DNA of 64,000 bases, from contig SFQY01000007.1 of NCBI GenBank assembly GCA_004562395.1, positions 21,719 through 85,718 on the forward strand. The letters run 5' to 3'. Positions 34,746 through 43,581 of this stretch are shown piece after piece. Under the pieces are notes generated by a model. It ran no database searches and was not told the DNA's origin. It worked only from the letters and a program-made list of their open reading frames with translations. This stretch comes from a bacterium (GTDB lineage: Bacteria; Bacillota; Clostridia; Oscillospirales; Oscillospiraceae). The first letter of the stretch is position 1; every line of letters begins with the position of its first letter. The translations under genes and the position numbers were made by a program.

Positions 34746-34809
34746 CCAATAAAAGGGCAAGACTGCCCGTTTATCCAGGGACTGATCACCGCAGCCTTGG
34801 TCAAAAAAA

Positions 34810-35044
34810 CGTGTGAGCAGGTATCCTGGCTTCAGATCTTCGCTTGGCGCGCCTTCTCAGGCGGATACCGCCCAATGGCCTGTGCGCTTCGCTCCCTGTA
34901 ACAGTGACGGGTTCGCTTCGGACTTGCACCGAATTCCCTGCAGGGCATCTCAAAAAATTCTCCTTTGCGGTGCGGGCGGAGTGTTTGCTCTGCCCGTCAG
35001 AAAATTCCCGGATGGGGCCTGTATTCCGTGAAGGAACTCACACG
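34810..35044 (-). promoter_or_regulatory. Cobalamin riboswitch
   Basis: On the minus strand the leader holds the B12 box AGCCAGGATACCTGCTC (34,831-34,815) and the conserved core GAATTCGGTGCAAGTCCG followed by CCCGTCACTGT (about 34,943-34,901). P1 is closed by CGTGTGAG (35,044-35,037) pairing with CTCACACG (34,817-34,810). Binding of adenosyl- or methylcobalamin is expected to switch off the whole downstream operon. Box, core and closing helix all fit the class without gaps. Confidence 0.95.
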
Positions 35045-35061
35045 GTATTCCGTTCTTCTAT

Positions 35062-35090
35062 AGTGTATATCCTTTTTTGCGGGATGTCAA
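35062..35090 (-). promoter_or_regulatory. Sigma-A promoter of the tetrapyrrole/B12 operon
   Basis: TTGACA (35,090-35,085) and TACACT (35,067-35,062) with 17 bases between them on the minus strand, about 18 bases upstream of the riboswitch P1 helix. Confidence 0.8.
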
Positions 35091-35200
35091 TGCTTTTCCG
35101 GGCTGGGAAAAGAGGAAGAAGCATCCGCCGCCGGCGGATGCTTCCAGGGTACAATGAAATATAATGTGCATATCGGTTATCCTCAGCTGCCCGATAAATT

Positions 35201-35388
35201 GGTGTTTGACAGGGGCGTTTCGTAGGGCGGGGTCATGACCCCGCCGACCCGCCGCGAGTTTCCGATCGGTTGGTTGAACGGAAAATGGCTCGTTCATACC
35301 GTAGGGCTTATGGCTATCCCCGGGCATAAATCGGAACCTGGTCGGCGGGGTCATGACCCCCGCCCTACGAAACATCCCTGCAAACACC
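35201..35388. repeat. Intergenic palindromic repeat, family 2, second copy
   Basis: GGTGTTTGACAGGGGCGTTT and the following CGTAGGGCGGGGTCATGACC are matched in inverse by the right end (GGTCGGCGGGGTCATGACCC to CAAACACC). The core is shared with 10,596-10,788. The remaining gap to the helicase gene holds TATCTTATATC words like those before hisS and no gene. Confidence 0.7.
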
Positions 35389-35470
35389 AATTGATTGAGC
35401 CGCTGAGCAAAGATGATAAGCACATTTAAAAACATCCCCGAAGGGGATACCACATCTTATATCTCATATC

Positions 35471-37717
35471 TTATATCTTATATCTGCGTTCCGACTCCCA
35501 GCCCAGGACCGCTGCCCGGAGTCCCTCCAGATCCAGAACGCCCAGGGCAAAGCCTTTTTTCACCAGCTCCTCCGGCAGGTACTCGTCATACTTGTCAAAC
35601 AGGGGCAGCTCCTTGGGGTAGACCAGTTCCATGGGATCCATGGGCTTGCGGATCTCCTCGGCCACGATCCGGAAAAAGGCTTCCGCGTCCACCTTCATGG
35701 TAAACTGCATGTAGTAGGGCCGGGCGGAGTCAAAATTCCGCAGCCCCAGCCGGTCCGCGCATTTGATCTTCAGAAAGCGCTCCATGGCCAGGAAGGCATA
35801 GGTTCCCACCCAGGGAAGCAGACACCACATATTGCCTCCCAGATGGATCAGGGGCTTTTCTCCCGCCCCGGAATGGGCGGCGGTATAGCGGGCCTGCTCC
35901 AGCCGGGCCACGGCGTTTTTCATCAGGTAGGGATATTGCCTGTCCTCCCGGAGGACCCGGCGCATCCGGGCGAGAATTTTGGTGTGGAGGTCCCCGGGAC
36001 ACTGGCCGAAGTAGGCGGGAATGCTGCCCTTTACCTGCTCACAGTATACCAGATGCCGCTTGTGGTCCACATCCAGCACCAGCCACACATGACCGGCGAT
36101 GGCCAGCTTTTCTCCCACAGGAGGCGGCAGCACCACGGTGCCCAGCTCCTGGGCCTCGCAGCGGACGGTGTATTCCTCGTTTTCCTGAAACACTCCGTAG
36201 AACTTGAAGGAATTTACCACCCGTTCTCCCGCCAGACCTACGATCAGACCGCCCTGCTCCGTCTGCTGGATGTGGTCCGTGCGGATCAGGTGGCGCAGAA
36301 GCACCTTGAAGTCCTCCTGACAGATCCGGTGAAAATAGCTCAGCCGCAGCACCCGGTCCGCCAGAGCCCGGGGGGATAGCTCTCCGCAGGAGGCCAGGGT
36401 GGACATGGTCTGGTGATAGAGCAGGCTGAAGGGAAGCCGGTCCAGCCGGGGCGGCTCCACCCAGCGTTCCTCCAGATAGAGCTGGATCAGGGCGATGCCC
36501 TGCAGCAGCTTCCAGGGAATGGTGGAGGGCAGCATGGCCCGGATCTCCGGCTCGTCCTCCCGGATGACAAACCACATTTCCGGCGGAAGCTCCCGCCGTC
36601 CGGTGCGGCCCATGCGCTGCAGAAAGGAGGACACCGTCCAGGGGGCGTCGATCTGAAAGGCCCGTTCCAGACGGCCGATGTCGATGCCCAGCTCCAGCGT
36701 GGCGGTGGTCACGGTGGTCATATACTGGGAATCGTCCTTCATGATCTGCTCCGCCGTTTCCCGGTAGGAGGCGGAGAGGTTGCCGTGGTGGATCAGGAAC
36801 CGGTCCGGCTCGTGCATGCGTTCGCAGTACTGCCGCAGGGTGGTGGTAACGGTCTCGCATTCCTCCCGGGAGTTGACGAAGACCAGGCATTTCTTCCCCC
36901 GGGTATGCTCAAAAATGTAGCCGATGCCGGGATCCGCGTTTTCCGGGGCCTGGTCGGTTTTTTCCTCCAGCACCGGCAGGGCCTCGATGTCGGTCCGGTC
37001 CTCGGCGGCCTGGGTGTTTTTGACATAGAAATGCTCCATGCTCAGCCGCCAGCGGCTCCCCTTGGCCTCGATCTTCGGGATGATGGTCCTGCGTCCGGTG
37101 CCCAGGGACAGAAATTCCCCGGTCTTTTCCGGATCGCCGATGGTGGCGGACAGCCCGATGCGGCGGGGGTTGACCCCGGCCAGCCGGGACAGCCGCTCGA
37201 TGAGGCACAGGGTCTGCCCGCCCCGGTCACCCCGGAGCAGGGAGTGGACCTCGTCGATGACCACAAACCGCAGATCGCCGAAGAGCTTGGGGATGGCGGC
37301 GTGCTTGTGCAGCAGCATGGCCTCCAGGGATTCCGGTGTGATCTGCAGGATCCCGCTGGGATGCTTCATGAGCTTGCTCTTGTGACTCTGAGCTACGTCG
37401 CCATGCCAGTGCCAGACCGAAATGTCGGCCTCGGCGCACAGGTCGTTGAGACGGGAAAACTGGTCGTTGATCAGCGCCTTCAGGGGGCCGATATAGATAC
37501 AGCCCACGCTCCTGGGCATATCCTCGGAAAACAGGGTGATGATGGGGAAAAAGGCGGCCTCCGTCTTGCCGGAAGCGGTGGAGGCGGTCAGCAGCACATT
37601 GTCATCGGTGTTGAAAATCGCTTCCCCGGCGGCCACCTGAATCGCCCGGAGGTTTTCCCAGCGGTTGCGGTAGATATACTCCTGCACAAAGGGGGCAAAA
37701 CGGTCAAATATGTGCAT
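35471..37717 (-). CDS. DEAD/DEAH superfamily 2 helicase, Lhr/BrxHI-like
   Basis: 748 residues. Helicase motifs: Walker A TASTASGKT (44-52), Walker B with DEVH box VVIDEVHSLL (152-161), motif III LSAT (189-192), motif IV region LVFVNSREE (278-286), and motif VI LQRMGRTGRR (366-375). After residue ~400 comes a long C-terminal region (winged-helix and unknown parts) that resembles Lhr-type large helicases. GAGGGAAC is just upstream of the ATG at 37,717; a longer frame overlapping the previous gene is a shadow. It is the third gene of a cassette with a BrxD-like ATPase and a TerB_N-type protein, ten bases after the ATPase stop. Such a helicase is expected to translocate on nucleic acid; role in defence is an inference from neighbours. 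Confidence 0.88.
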   Translation of the reverse strand: MHIFDRFAPFVQEYIYRNRWENLRAIQVAAGEAIFNTDDNVLLTASTASGKTEAAFFPIITLFSEDMPRSVGCIYIGPLKALINDQFSRLNDLCAEADISVWHWHGDVAQSHKSKLMKHPSGILQITPESLEAMLLHKHAAIPKLFGDLRFVVIDEVHSLLRGDRGGQTLCLIERLSRLAGVNPRRIGLSATIGDPEKTGEFLSLGTGRRTIIPKIEAKGSRWRLSMEHFYVKNTQAAEDRTDIEALPVLEEKTDQAPENADPGIGYIFEHTRGKKCLVFVNSREECETVTTTLRQYCERMHEPDRFLIHHGNLSASYRETAEQIMKDDSQYMTTVTTATLELGIDIGRLERAFQIDAPWTVSSFLQRMGRTGRRELPPEMWFVIREDEPEIRAMLPSTIPWKLLQGIALIQLYLEERWVEPPRLDRLPFSLLYHQTMSTLASCGELSPRALADRVLRLSYFHRICQEDFKVLLRHLIRTDHIQQTEQGGLIVGLAGERVVNSFKFYGVFQENEEYTVRCEAQELGTVVLPPPVGEKLAIAGHVWLVLDVDHKRHLVYCEQVKGSIPAYFGQCPGDLHTKILARMRRVLREDRQYPYLMKNAVARLEQARYTAAHSGAGEKPLIHLGGNMWCLLPWVGTYAFLAMERFLKIKCADRLGLRNFDSARPYYMQFTMKVDAEAFFRIVAEEIRKPMDPMELVYPKELPLFDKYDEYLPEELVKKGFALGVLDLEGLRAAVLGWESERRYKI

Positions 37718-37727
37718 AGGTTCCCTC

Positions 37728-39041
37728 TTACAATTCAAATTCCGCGAAGGAAGCGTCCGCCGCTTCCTCCTGCACCGCGTTCTGGGCGTAGGTGAAGTCC
37801 TGGGAGCCCAGCAGAGCCCGGACCTTGACCTCCGGATTCTGATAGACGATGTCCAGAACCTCGATGAAGTCCCGGATGACCTCCCGGGGGGTGATATGGG
37901 CGTCCGCGCCGATGCGCCCGAATTCAATTTCGATAAAGTCCACCATATCGGGCTGGGTGACGATCTGGGGGTATTCATACAGTCCCGCGTGGATGTCCGC
38001 CAGCTTTTCGATGAGGATCAGCATTTCCTCGTGGGTCAGGGGCTGAAGCCGGATCACCGGGGACAGCAGGTCCTTGTGCCCACCGGCAAAGTGCCCCTCG
38101 GCCAGCCGGGAGCGGAGGGCCTCATAGCTGAAGACGCCCCGGCGGGGATCCTCCATGCACTGGGGAGTGCCGCACATGATGATGCCCAGATGCCGGGCCT
38201 TGCCCTGCATGGTGTCGTTGTACATGGTGAGGATTTTTTCGTAGTTATACTGCCGGGTGATGGCGTTGGGGATCTTGTAGATATTCACCAGCTCGTCGAT
38301 GAGGATCAGCATACCCGCGTAGCCCGCCTGGTTCAGGAAGCAGGCGAATAGCTTCAGGTATTCGTACCAGTCGTCATCCGTGATGACGATGGTCACCCCC
38401 AGCTCCTGCCGGGCCTCTGTTTTGGTGGCGTATTCTCCCCGGAACCATTTGAGAACCTTGGCCTTGGTCTCGTCGTCGCCGGAGACATAGGCCCGGTAAT
38501 ACAGGGTCAGCAGCCGGGTGAAGTCGAAGCCGTGGACCATTTCGTTCAGGGAGCCGATGACGGCGGAGATCTTCTTTTCCACCAGAGGCGGGAGCCGGGG
38601 GTCGGTGACGCTGAGATCACCGGAGGCCATGACCTCCTGCTGTACGTTGCTGATCCAGCGGTCCAGGATCAGCGGCAGGGCGCCGCCCTCGGGCTTTGTC
38701 TTGGTGGACATGTTGCGGATCAGTTCCTTGTAGGTGGCCAGGCCCTGGCCACGGGTACCCTGGAGCCGGCGCTCCGGGGAGAGATCCGCGTCCACCACCA
38801 CGAAATTCTTCGCCATTACATAGTTGCGGATGGTCTGCAGCAGAAAGCTTTTGCCGCTGCCGTACTTGCCGACGATGAAACGGAAGGAAGCGCCTCCGTC
38901 GGCGATGATCTCCACATCGTGAAGCAGGGCGTCGATCTCCGCCTTGCGGCCTACGGTGATGTAGGGCAGTCCCACTCTGGGAACGACGCCGCCCTTCAGG
39001 GAATTGATCAGGGTTTGGGCGATTCTTCTGGGTATTTTCAT
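37728..39041 (-). CDS. P-loop ATPase of the DUF2791/BrxD family
   Basis: 437 residues. Walker A GKYGSGKS (58-65) and Walker B MLILIDELVNIY (244-255) define an AAA-type ATP-binding domain; TIVITDDDWYEYLKLFACFL and GIIMCGTPQCMEDPRRGVFSYEALRSRL are the conserved stretches of the DUF2791 family, to which BrxD of BREX type 2 belongs. BrxD is an accessory ATPase with unclear role. The start overlaps the stop of the TerB_N gene (ATGA) and the stop lies ten bases before the helicase gene, so the three act as a unit. The C-terminus is acidic (EEAADASFAEFEL). No membrane segment is seen. Confidence 0.88.
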   Translation of the reverse strand: MKIPRRIAQTLINSLKGGVVPRVGLPYITVGRKAEIDALLHDVEIIADGGASFRFIVGKYGSGKSFLLQTIRNYVMAKNFVVVDADLSPERRLQGTRGQGLATYKELIRNMSTKTKPEGGALPLILDRWISNVQQEVMASGDLSVTDPRLPPLVEKKISAVIGSLNEMVHGFDFTRLLTLYYRAYVSGDDETKAKVLKWFRGEYATKTEARQELGVTIVITDDDWYEYLKLFACFLNQAGYAGMLILIDELVNIYKIPNAITRQYNYEKILTMYNDTMQGKARHLGIIMCGTPQCMEDPRRGVFSYEALRSRLAEGHFAGGHKDLLSPVIRLQPLTHEEMLILIEKLADIHAGLYEYPQIVTQPDMVDFIEIEFGRIGADAHITPREVIRDFIEVLDIVYQNPEVKVRALLGSQDFTYAQNAVQEEAADASFAEFEL

Positions 39042-40492
39042 GGCAGCACCATCTCTTTCAGGTCGTCGATATAGTCTTCCACCGGTTGGGGCAGGTCATC
39101 CGGAAGCAGCACGGAATCCCCAAAGGTGTCGTAAAGCTTTTCGTTGATGCCGTCTACCAGCACCGACAGCAGGTATCCCTCCTTACGGACCCAGCCCACG
39201 TCCCCGCCGTAAAGCAGGCACTGCAGCAGGCGGTATTCCGCCGGACTCAGGGGAGAATCCATAGGAGGAGCTTCGGCGGGAGCGGCTGCGCTCGGCTCCG
39301 GTTCCCGGGCAGCTTCCTCTGCCGGGATTTCAAGTTCTTCCTCCACCGTCAGCTTGTCCCGGGTGGCAGCGGCATCCTGCCGGATTCTGGCCAGCTGGGA
39401 ATAGTCAATGTGAATTTTTTTCGCCTCCGCGGCCTTTTTCTCCGCCAGAAGCCCCTGAACCTCCTCCCGGATGATCCGGAGGATCCACTTGGTATCCAGC
39501 TCCGGTTTCACGGGGTAGCGGTAGGCGTATTCCTGACGCATGACGGAATCTATGGTTTTTATCAGGTCGTTCAGCTTCTCACTGGCCAGGGAAGAACTGC
39601 TGTGCATCCGCACGGTCCAGAAACCGTTTTTGCAGTGGTATACACACCGTTCGTCCAGGACAAATTCGAACTCCCCGGTTTTGCGCTGATCCAGAAAGAC
39701 GGCGGAGAGAAACAGGCTGACCGGATACTCCTGAATGCTGCCGAAATACTGCTCCACCATGGTTTTTTTGCAGCGGGAGGCATAATGCTCCGAGATCCGG
39801 CGAAGCACCCGGGAGATCACAGCGTCAAAGTCGTCAGAATGCTCCGGGTAGAATTTGGATCGCTCCAGCCACTTGGGGCTGAACTGCTTTACCGCCCAGA
39901 CGACCTTGGAATCCTCCTGCTGCCGGATGTTGTCCAGCACAGTGATGCTCCTGTCAAAAATCACCTGACGGCTGTTTGCCAGAAAGTTCGGATCCAGCCT
40001 GTAATAGACCACATAATCCACAAGCCATTGGGACAGATAGGGGAGGATCTTTTCGTCCAGCTGGCCGTAGGCGTCCTGAAAGTACAGAAGCTTCCGATAG
40101 CCGTCCAGGGGATCCGCCGTGCCGATCTGGTTGAGCAGCTCATAAATATAGAGAAAGGCGAAGGACAGGGAGGTTTTGCGGACATCTCCTTTGCGCAGCT
40201 TTGTACGCCAGGAAAAGTATCCCCGAAGCTCCTGGTCCGTGAGGGCCTGGTAGGTGGGAAAATAGCGCACAACATTGCCGTCGAAGGCATAGTCATCTTC
40301 ATAGTTGGCCAGAAGCTTGGCCTGTTTTACGAAAATGGATTCCCGGGACTGCCAGGTTTTTCCCGGGGCGTTTTCCAGAGAGCGGGCGGCACGGATCGCG
40401 GACGGCATACGCTCCGTGCTGCGTTCCGGACGGGGCTGGATGACCTCATCCCGGAAGACGTTGCTGTAAAACCAGTCCGCGGCTTTTCTCAT
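39038..40492 (-). CDS. TerB_N / TerB_C-domain protein
   Basis: 484 residues. The N-terminal half (about 15-200) contains the TerB_N pattern, best seen in YFPTYQALTDQELRGYFSWR followed by TKLRKG and a FAFLYIYELLNQIG helix; the C-terminal half has a TerB_C-like region with a helical stretch EYRLLQCLLYGGDV. A low-complexity acidic Pro/Ala/Glu linker lies at about 375-410. In the literature such proteins occur with ATPases and helicases in predicted stress or DNA-processing systems. First gene of the cassette. The ATG at 40,492 has only a weak AGG upstream; GGAGG lies 25 bases away, so the real start may differ by a few codons (no ATG, GTG or TTG fits better in frame). Confidence 0.7.
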   Translation of the reverse strand: MRKAADWFYSNVFRDEVIQPRPERSTERMPSAIRAARSLENAPGKTWQSRESIFVKQAKLLANYEDDYAFDGNVVRYFPTYQALTDQELRGYFSWRTKLRKGDVRKTSLSFAFLYIYELLNQIGTADPLDGYRKLLYFQDAYGQLDEKILPYLSQWLVDYVVYYRLDPNFLANSRQVIFDRSITVLDNIRQQEDSKVVWAVKQFSPKWLERSKFYPEHSDDFDAVISRVLRRISEHYASRCKKTMVEQYFGSIQEYPVSLFLSAVFLDQRKTGEFEFVLDERCVYHCKNGFWTVRMHSSSSLASEKLNDLIKTIDSVMRQEYAYRYPVKPELDTKWILRIIREEVQGLLAEKKAAEAKKIHIDYSQLARIRQDAAATRDKLTVEEELEIPAEEAAREPEPSAAAPAEAPPMDSPLSPAEYRLLQCLLYGGDVGWVRKEGYLLSVLVDGINEKLYDTFGDSVLLPDDLPQPVEDYIDDLKEMVLP

Positions 40493-40685
40493 CCTGTTCG
40501 TATCCGTAACGGGGCCACCTCCTTCGGTCAAATGTTTGAGATTATTATATACCAGAAGGGCGGGCCAGTCAAGGGAACACCGCAAAAATCGGATGAACAG
40601 CGCCTTTTTTCTCCGGAGGCTTCGGTTCCCCGCAAAAAATCCCCATGGAGAGCAGCTACATCTGCCCTTCATGGGGACTGGGACG

Positions 40686-41348
40686 TCAGGGCCGGTACAC
40701 CCGGTTCATGGCGATGACCTGCCCATTCTCGATGACAATGCTGGTGTCATAGGGGGTGAAGCCATAGTCAATGCCGGTACCCTCCACCAGGAAATCGCCG
40801 GGATAGTAGGTGACTTCGCCCTTCTCCGGATCGGAGCCGTCGGTATACACAAAGTCGGGGGAAACCCGGACAGTTGCCTCGCCGAGGGAATGATAGGCAT
40901 ACGTGTCGTTGGGCCCGGTCTCATGGAAGGTACCGTCCTCATCGGTGCGCAGCTCATACCCGCCGGCATCGTAACCGCCGTTGATCAGAACGGCGCCATA
41001 GGCATCCCGCGCAGCGGACACCACCGGGACTTCCTGACCGCCGATGACCAGAATATCGCCTTCCTTCAGCGCCGCGATATCCACCGGGTCGTACCGGTCG
41101 TAGGTATAGACCGTTACCTTCATCTGCATGGCGCCGGTGTCATCCACATAGGCGTCTCCTTCCTTCAGGGAAACCGCAACGGTGCAGTTGTCCAGACGGC
41201 TCAGCTCCATGGTTTCCGTCAAGGGAGCAATGACGGTGGTCGCGGTCGCGGCCTCGGTTTGAGAAGCGGTGGATGCTTCCGGCGCGGCGGATTTGCAGCC
41301 GGTCAGAAGACAGCACACCGCAAGCAGTCCCAATACAATCTTTTTCAT
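40686..41348 (-). CDS. Unknown lipoprotein
   Basis: 220 residues with a lipoprotein signal: basic MKKI, hydrophobic core and lipobox LLTGC (Cys18), then a Ser/Ala/Thr-rich tether. The mature part is unrecognised; it is beta-rich and acidic, with regular strands such as MQMKVTVYTYDRYD, GDILVIGGQEVPVVS and GEVTYYPGDFLVEG. It will be anchored outside the cell membrane. AGGAGG lies six bases upstream. A hairpin (TCCCCATG / CATGGGGA, 40,642-40,680) just after the stop may end its message. Confidence 0.7.
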   Translation of the reverse strand: MKKIVLGLLAVCCLLTGCKSAAPEASTASQTEAATATTVIAPLTETMELSRLDNCTVAVSLKEGDAYVDDTGAMQMKVTVYTYDRYDPVDIAALKEGDILVIGGQEVPVVSAARDAYGAVLINGGYDAGGYELRTDEDGTFHETGPNDTYAYHSLGEATVRVSPDFVYTDGSDPEKGEVTYYPGDFLVEGTGIDYGFTPYDTSIVIENGQVIAMNRVYRP

Positions 41349-41487
41349 AAAGCACCTCCTGTAAAAACAGTGCCGATATCATACCGCGTTCGCTCCGGTT
41401 TGGCAAGTTAAGCTTTTATTAAGTTTCCGGAAGAAAATGGAAAAAGGACGGGCAATGGCGAATACAGTTGCACAGGAGGTGACGCGT

Positions 41488-41685
41488 ATGATCGCCGCGG
41501 CATGGCTGATTTTAAGCTCTCTGCTGTATTCGCTGCAACTGAACACAGGCTCCTTCCCCAAACCCCTGACCGAAGAGGAGGAACGCCACTACCTGGCACT
41601 GGCCCAACAGGGAGACCTGGAGGCCCGGAATATCCTGATCGAACGCAACCTGCGCCTGGTGGCCCATATTATGAATAAGGGATAA
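41488..41685 (+). CDS. sigK: Sigma-K, N-terminal part (interrupted gene)
   Basis: 65 codons: hydrophobic pro-sequence MIAAAWLILSSLLYSLQL, then SFPKPLTEEEERHYLALAQQ, ARNILIERNLRLVAHIMNKG and TAA. The pro-sequence and the region 1.2/2.1 part are those of mother-cell sigma factor K. The reading stops exactly where the rest of region 2 should follow ([13 protein letters not shown]), and that continuation is found at 63,204. AGGAGG is eight bases upstream of this ATG. Excision of the intervening DNA at the shared AAG gives an in-frame join. The pro-sequence would be removed by SpoIVFB after SpoIVB signalling. Confidence 0.9.
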   Translation: MIAAAWLILSSLLYSLQLNTGSFPKPLTEEEERHYLALAQQGDLEARNILIERNLRLVAHIMNKG

Positions 41686-41867
41686 TGCCCGCGGAGAGTT
41701 TTTCCGGGCAATTCAGGAAGTTGTGAATTTACCTATATCGGAAAGAAAGTGTCCGTTTTCTGGAACGGAAAAAAGGACCTTCTCGGCAGAATGTGCTGCG
41801 ACTTTCTGCGATGTAACAAAAATGAAAAAACAAGGTAACGATTCAGTCGTACCCGAAATTTCTCATA

Positions 41868-42016
41868 AAAATGATCGTTTAGCGGCCTGACGGCCCCCTC
41901 TGACGAGGGGGCTGTCAGCGAAGCTGACTGGGGGAGAGAAAGCCTGAAAGCTTTCGCATTCCTGGTAAATACGGGAAAAGACGGAACAAACCTTCGGAGC
42001 GTAAACGATCATTTAC
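41868..42016. repeat. Intergenic repeat, family 1, second copy
   Basis: AAAATGATCGTTTAGCGGCC at the left and GCGTAAACGATCATTTACG at the right form terminal inverted repeats; the 120 bases inside match 5803-5922. It lies inside the skin element, so this family is shared between element and chromosome. The rest of 41,686-42,151 shows a small GCCCG/CGGGC hairpin and no gene. Confidence 0.75.
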
Positions 42017-42151
42017 GTGAAACTCTCTACCACAACTGAATAGTTACAAAACAAGTTTTTTACATGGATATAACAAACTTGACGGACGGCGGAATGAATG
42101 GTAGGATAAATACAGAAAAAACTTACGAACTGGATAGAGAGGACAGCTACT

Positions 42152-43447
42152 ATGGAAAGCTTCGTAATCAGTGTATCCCTTGGAACCGGATGCTACCGAC
42201 ATATTCAGATCAGCGCGGATGCCACGCTGTATCGGCTTCACAAGGCAATTTTAGCGGCATTCCAGTTTGACGACGACCACCTGCATGCCTTCTTTATGGA
42301 TAATAAACGGTGGAGCCGGTGGGATATGTTTGTCGCTCACAAATCGGAGCCATCTGACCGTCTGACAAAAAAGTATTCCCTACAGCGGGCCGGTTTGGTG
42401 AAAGGAAAGAAATTTTTGTATCTGTTTGACTTTGGAGATGAATGGCTATTTCAGTGCAGAGTACTCAGGGAGCTGGATGAAAAAACGGATATCCCGGTTG
42501 TCATCCGAAGCGTGGGGGAATCACCGGAGCAATATCCGCCCTGTGATGACTGGGATGAGGATGGTTGGGAAGTGATCGAGGTCTTACATCCCCAGGGAAT
42601 ACCCCCGGAGGAAAAGAAGCCGCAGACGGAGCAGGATTGTAGGCTTCCGGATTTGGGCGAGGATGACGAACTGTGGCCGGATTTCGATTATGAAGGTTTC
42701 CCCAGACTTTATCCCCTCTCGGTTGCTTTGGAGGAATTTGAAAAGCTGCCGATTTCAATTGATGAAGCCCTTGATATTATGGAATACTGTGACGCTGCCG
42801 CAAGATTGTATGGCGTAATTCCTCTCAGAAAGCTCCTGGAAATATATAATAAGCACAATAAACCCATATCTACGGATCTTTTTTTGAAAATCGCGGAAAT
42901 CCTTCGCCATCAGTATCGGTTGTTTTCAATCCTGAACTGTGAGGCATTGAAGCAGCATGCTCCAATGGACGATCCGCTGGATTGGGAAATTGTTGCCCAG
43001 TATGTTTATGAAACGGACATTAATGATTATTATGCCTTTGTTCAGCTTCAGGGAGAGAAACCGTATTGTATTCTTCCCAAGGCGGAATTTCTCCGCTATG
43101 CAAATCCAAATTATTTTCCCAAAACCGTACAGGTCAAGCAGATGCGTCAGTTCCTTCTTTCTGTGACGGAATCTCAAAGCGATGCGGAAACGATTCTTTT
43201 TGATTTGCAGGAAATGATTGCCTTAGACCTTGCGGTAGACGATATCCTCGATATTCTGGCAGAGGACGGTCTTCAGTTTGAAAGCAAAACGGAGCTGAAT
43301 TCGTTCCTTTCCCTGTATCAGGAACTCAATAATCATTCCCGGAAATATATCAATCGTGGCTACACCCCGGCTGAGCTGGCCCGCATCCTGCCAATCGCCG
43401 GGCAAGTTTCCTTGTTTGACGATGCAACATCGACTCCTGCCCCGTAA
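42152..43447 (+). CDS. Plasmid pRiA4b ORF-3-like protein
   Basis: 431 residues. The N-terminal ~190 residues have the pRiA4b ORF-3 fold pattern: CYRHIQISADATLYRLHKAI, AFQFDDDHLHAFFM, then KKFLYLFDFGDEWLFQCRVL and YPPCDDWDEDGWEV, the typical YxYDFGDxW signature. The remainder is helical and acidic and not recognised. Domain function is unknown; relatives occur on plasmids, prophages and mobile islands. AGAGAGGA lies about nine bases upstream. It is the first gene of the element after the left sigK part. Confidence 0.75.
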   Translation: MESFVISVSLGTGCYRHIQISADATLYRLHKAILAAFQFDDDHLHAFFMDNKRWSRWDMFVAHKSEPSDRLTKKYSLQRAGLVKGKKFLYLFDFGDEWLFQCRVLRELDEKTDIPVVIRSVGESPEQYPPCDDWDEDGWEVIEVLHPQGIPPEEKKPQTEQDCRLPDLGEDDELWPDFDYEGFPRLYPLSVALEEFEKLPISIDEALDIMEYCDAAARLYGVIPLRKLLEIYNKHNKPISTDLFLKIAEILRHQYRLFSILNCEALKQHAPMDDPLDWEIVAQYVYETDINDYYAFVQLQGEKPYCILPKAEFLRYANPNYFPKTVQVKQMRQFLLSVTESQSDAETILFDLQEMIALDLAVDDILDILAEDGLQFESKTELNSFLSLYQELNNHSRKYINRGYTPAELARILPIAGQVSLFDDATSTPAP

Positions 43448-43581
43448 ACTGTTTCCGGAACTCCCTCCCGAAATACCTCATGTCCCTGCGGCAGCGGCAG
43501 AAAGTAAAAAACTGCTGCGGAAAAGGAAAATAATGCTGAAATCGTAAAGAACATTCACACGAGAAAGTTGGGGCAAAAGAA

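Noticed and set aside
41437..41487. Longer start for sigK at 41,437
   Set aside because: AGGAGG lies eight bases before the ATG at 41,488, and the pro-sequence of sigma-K normally begins at that point.
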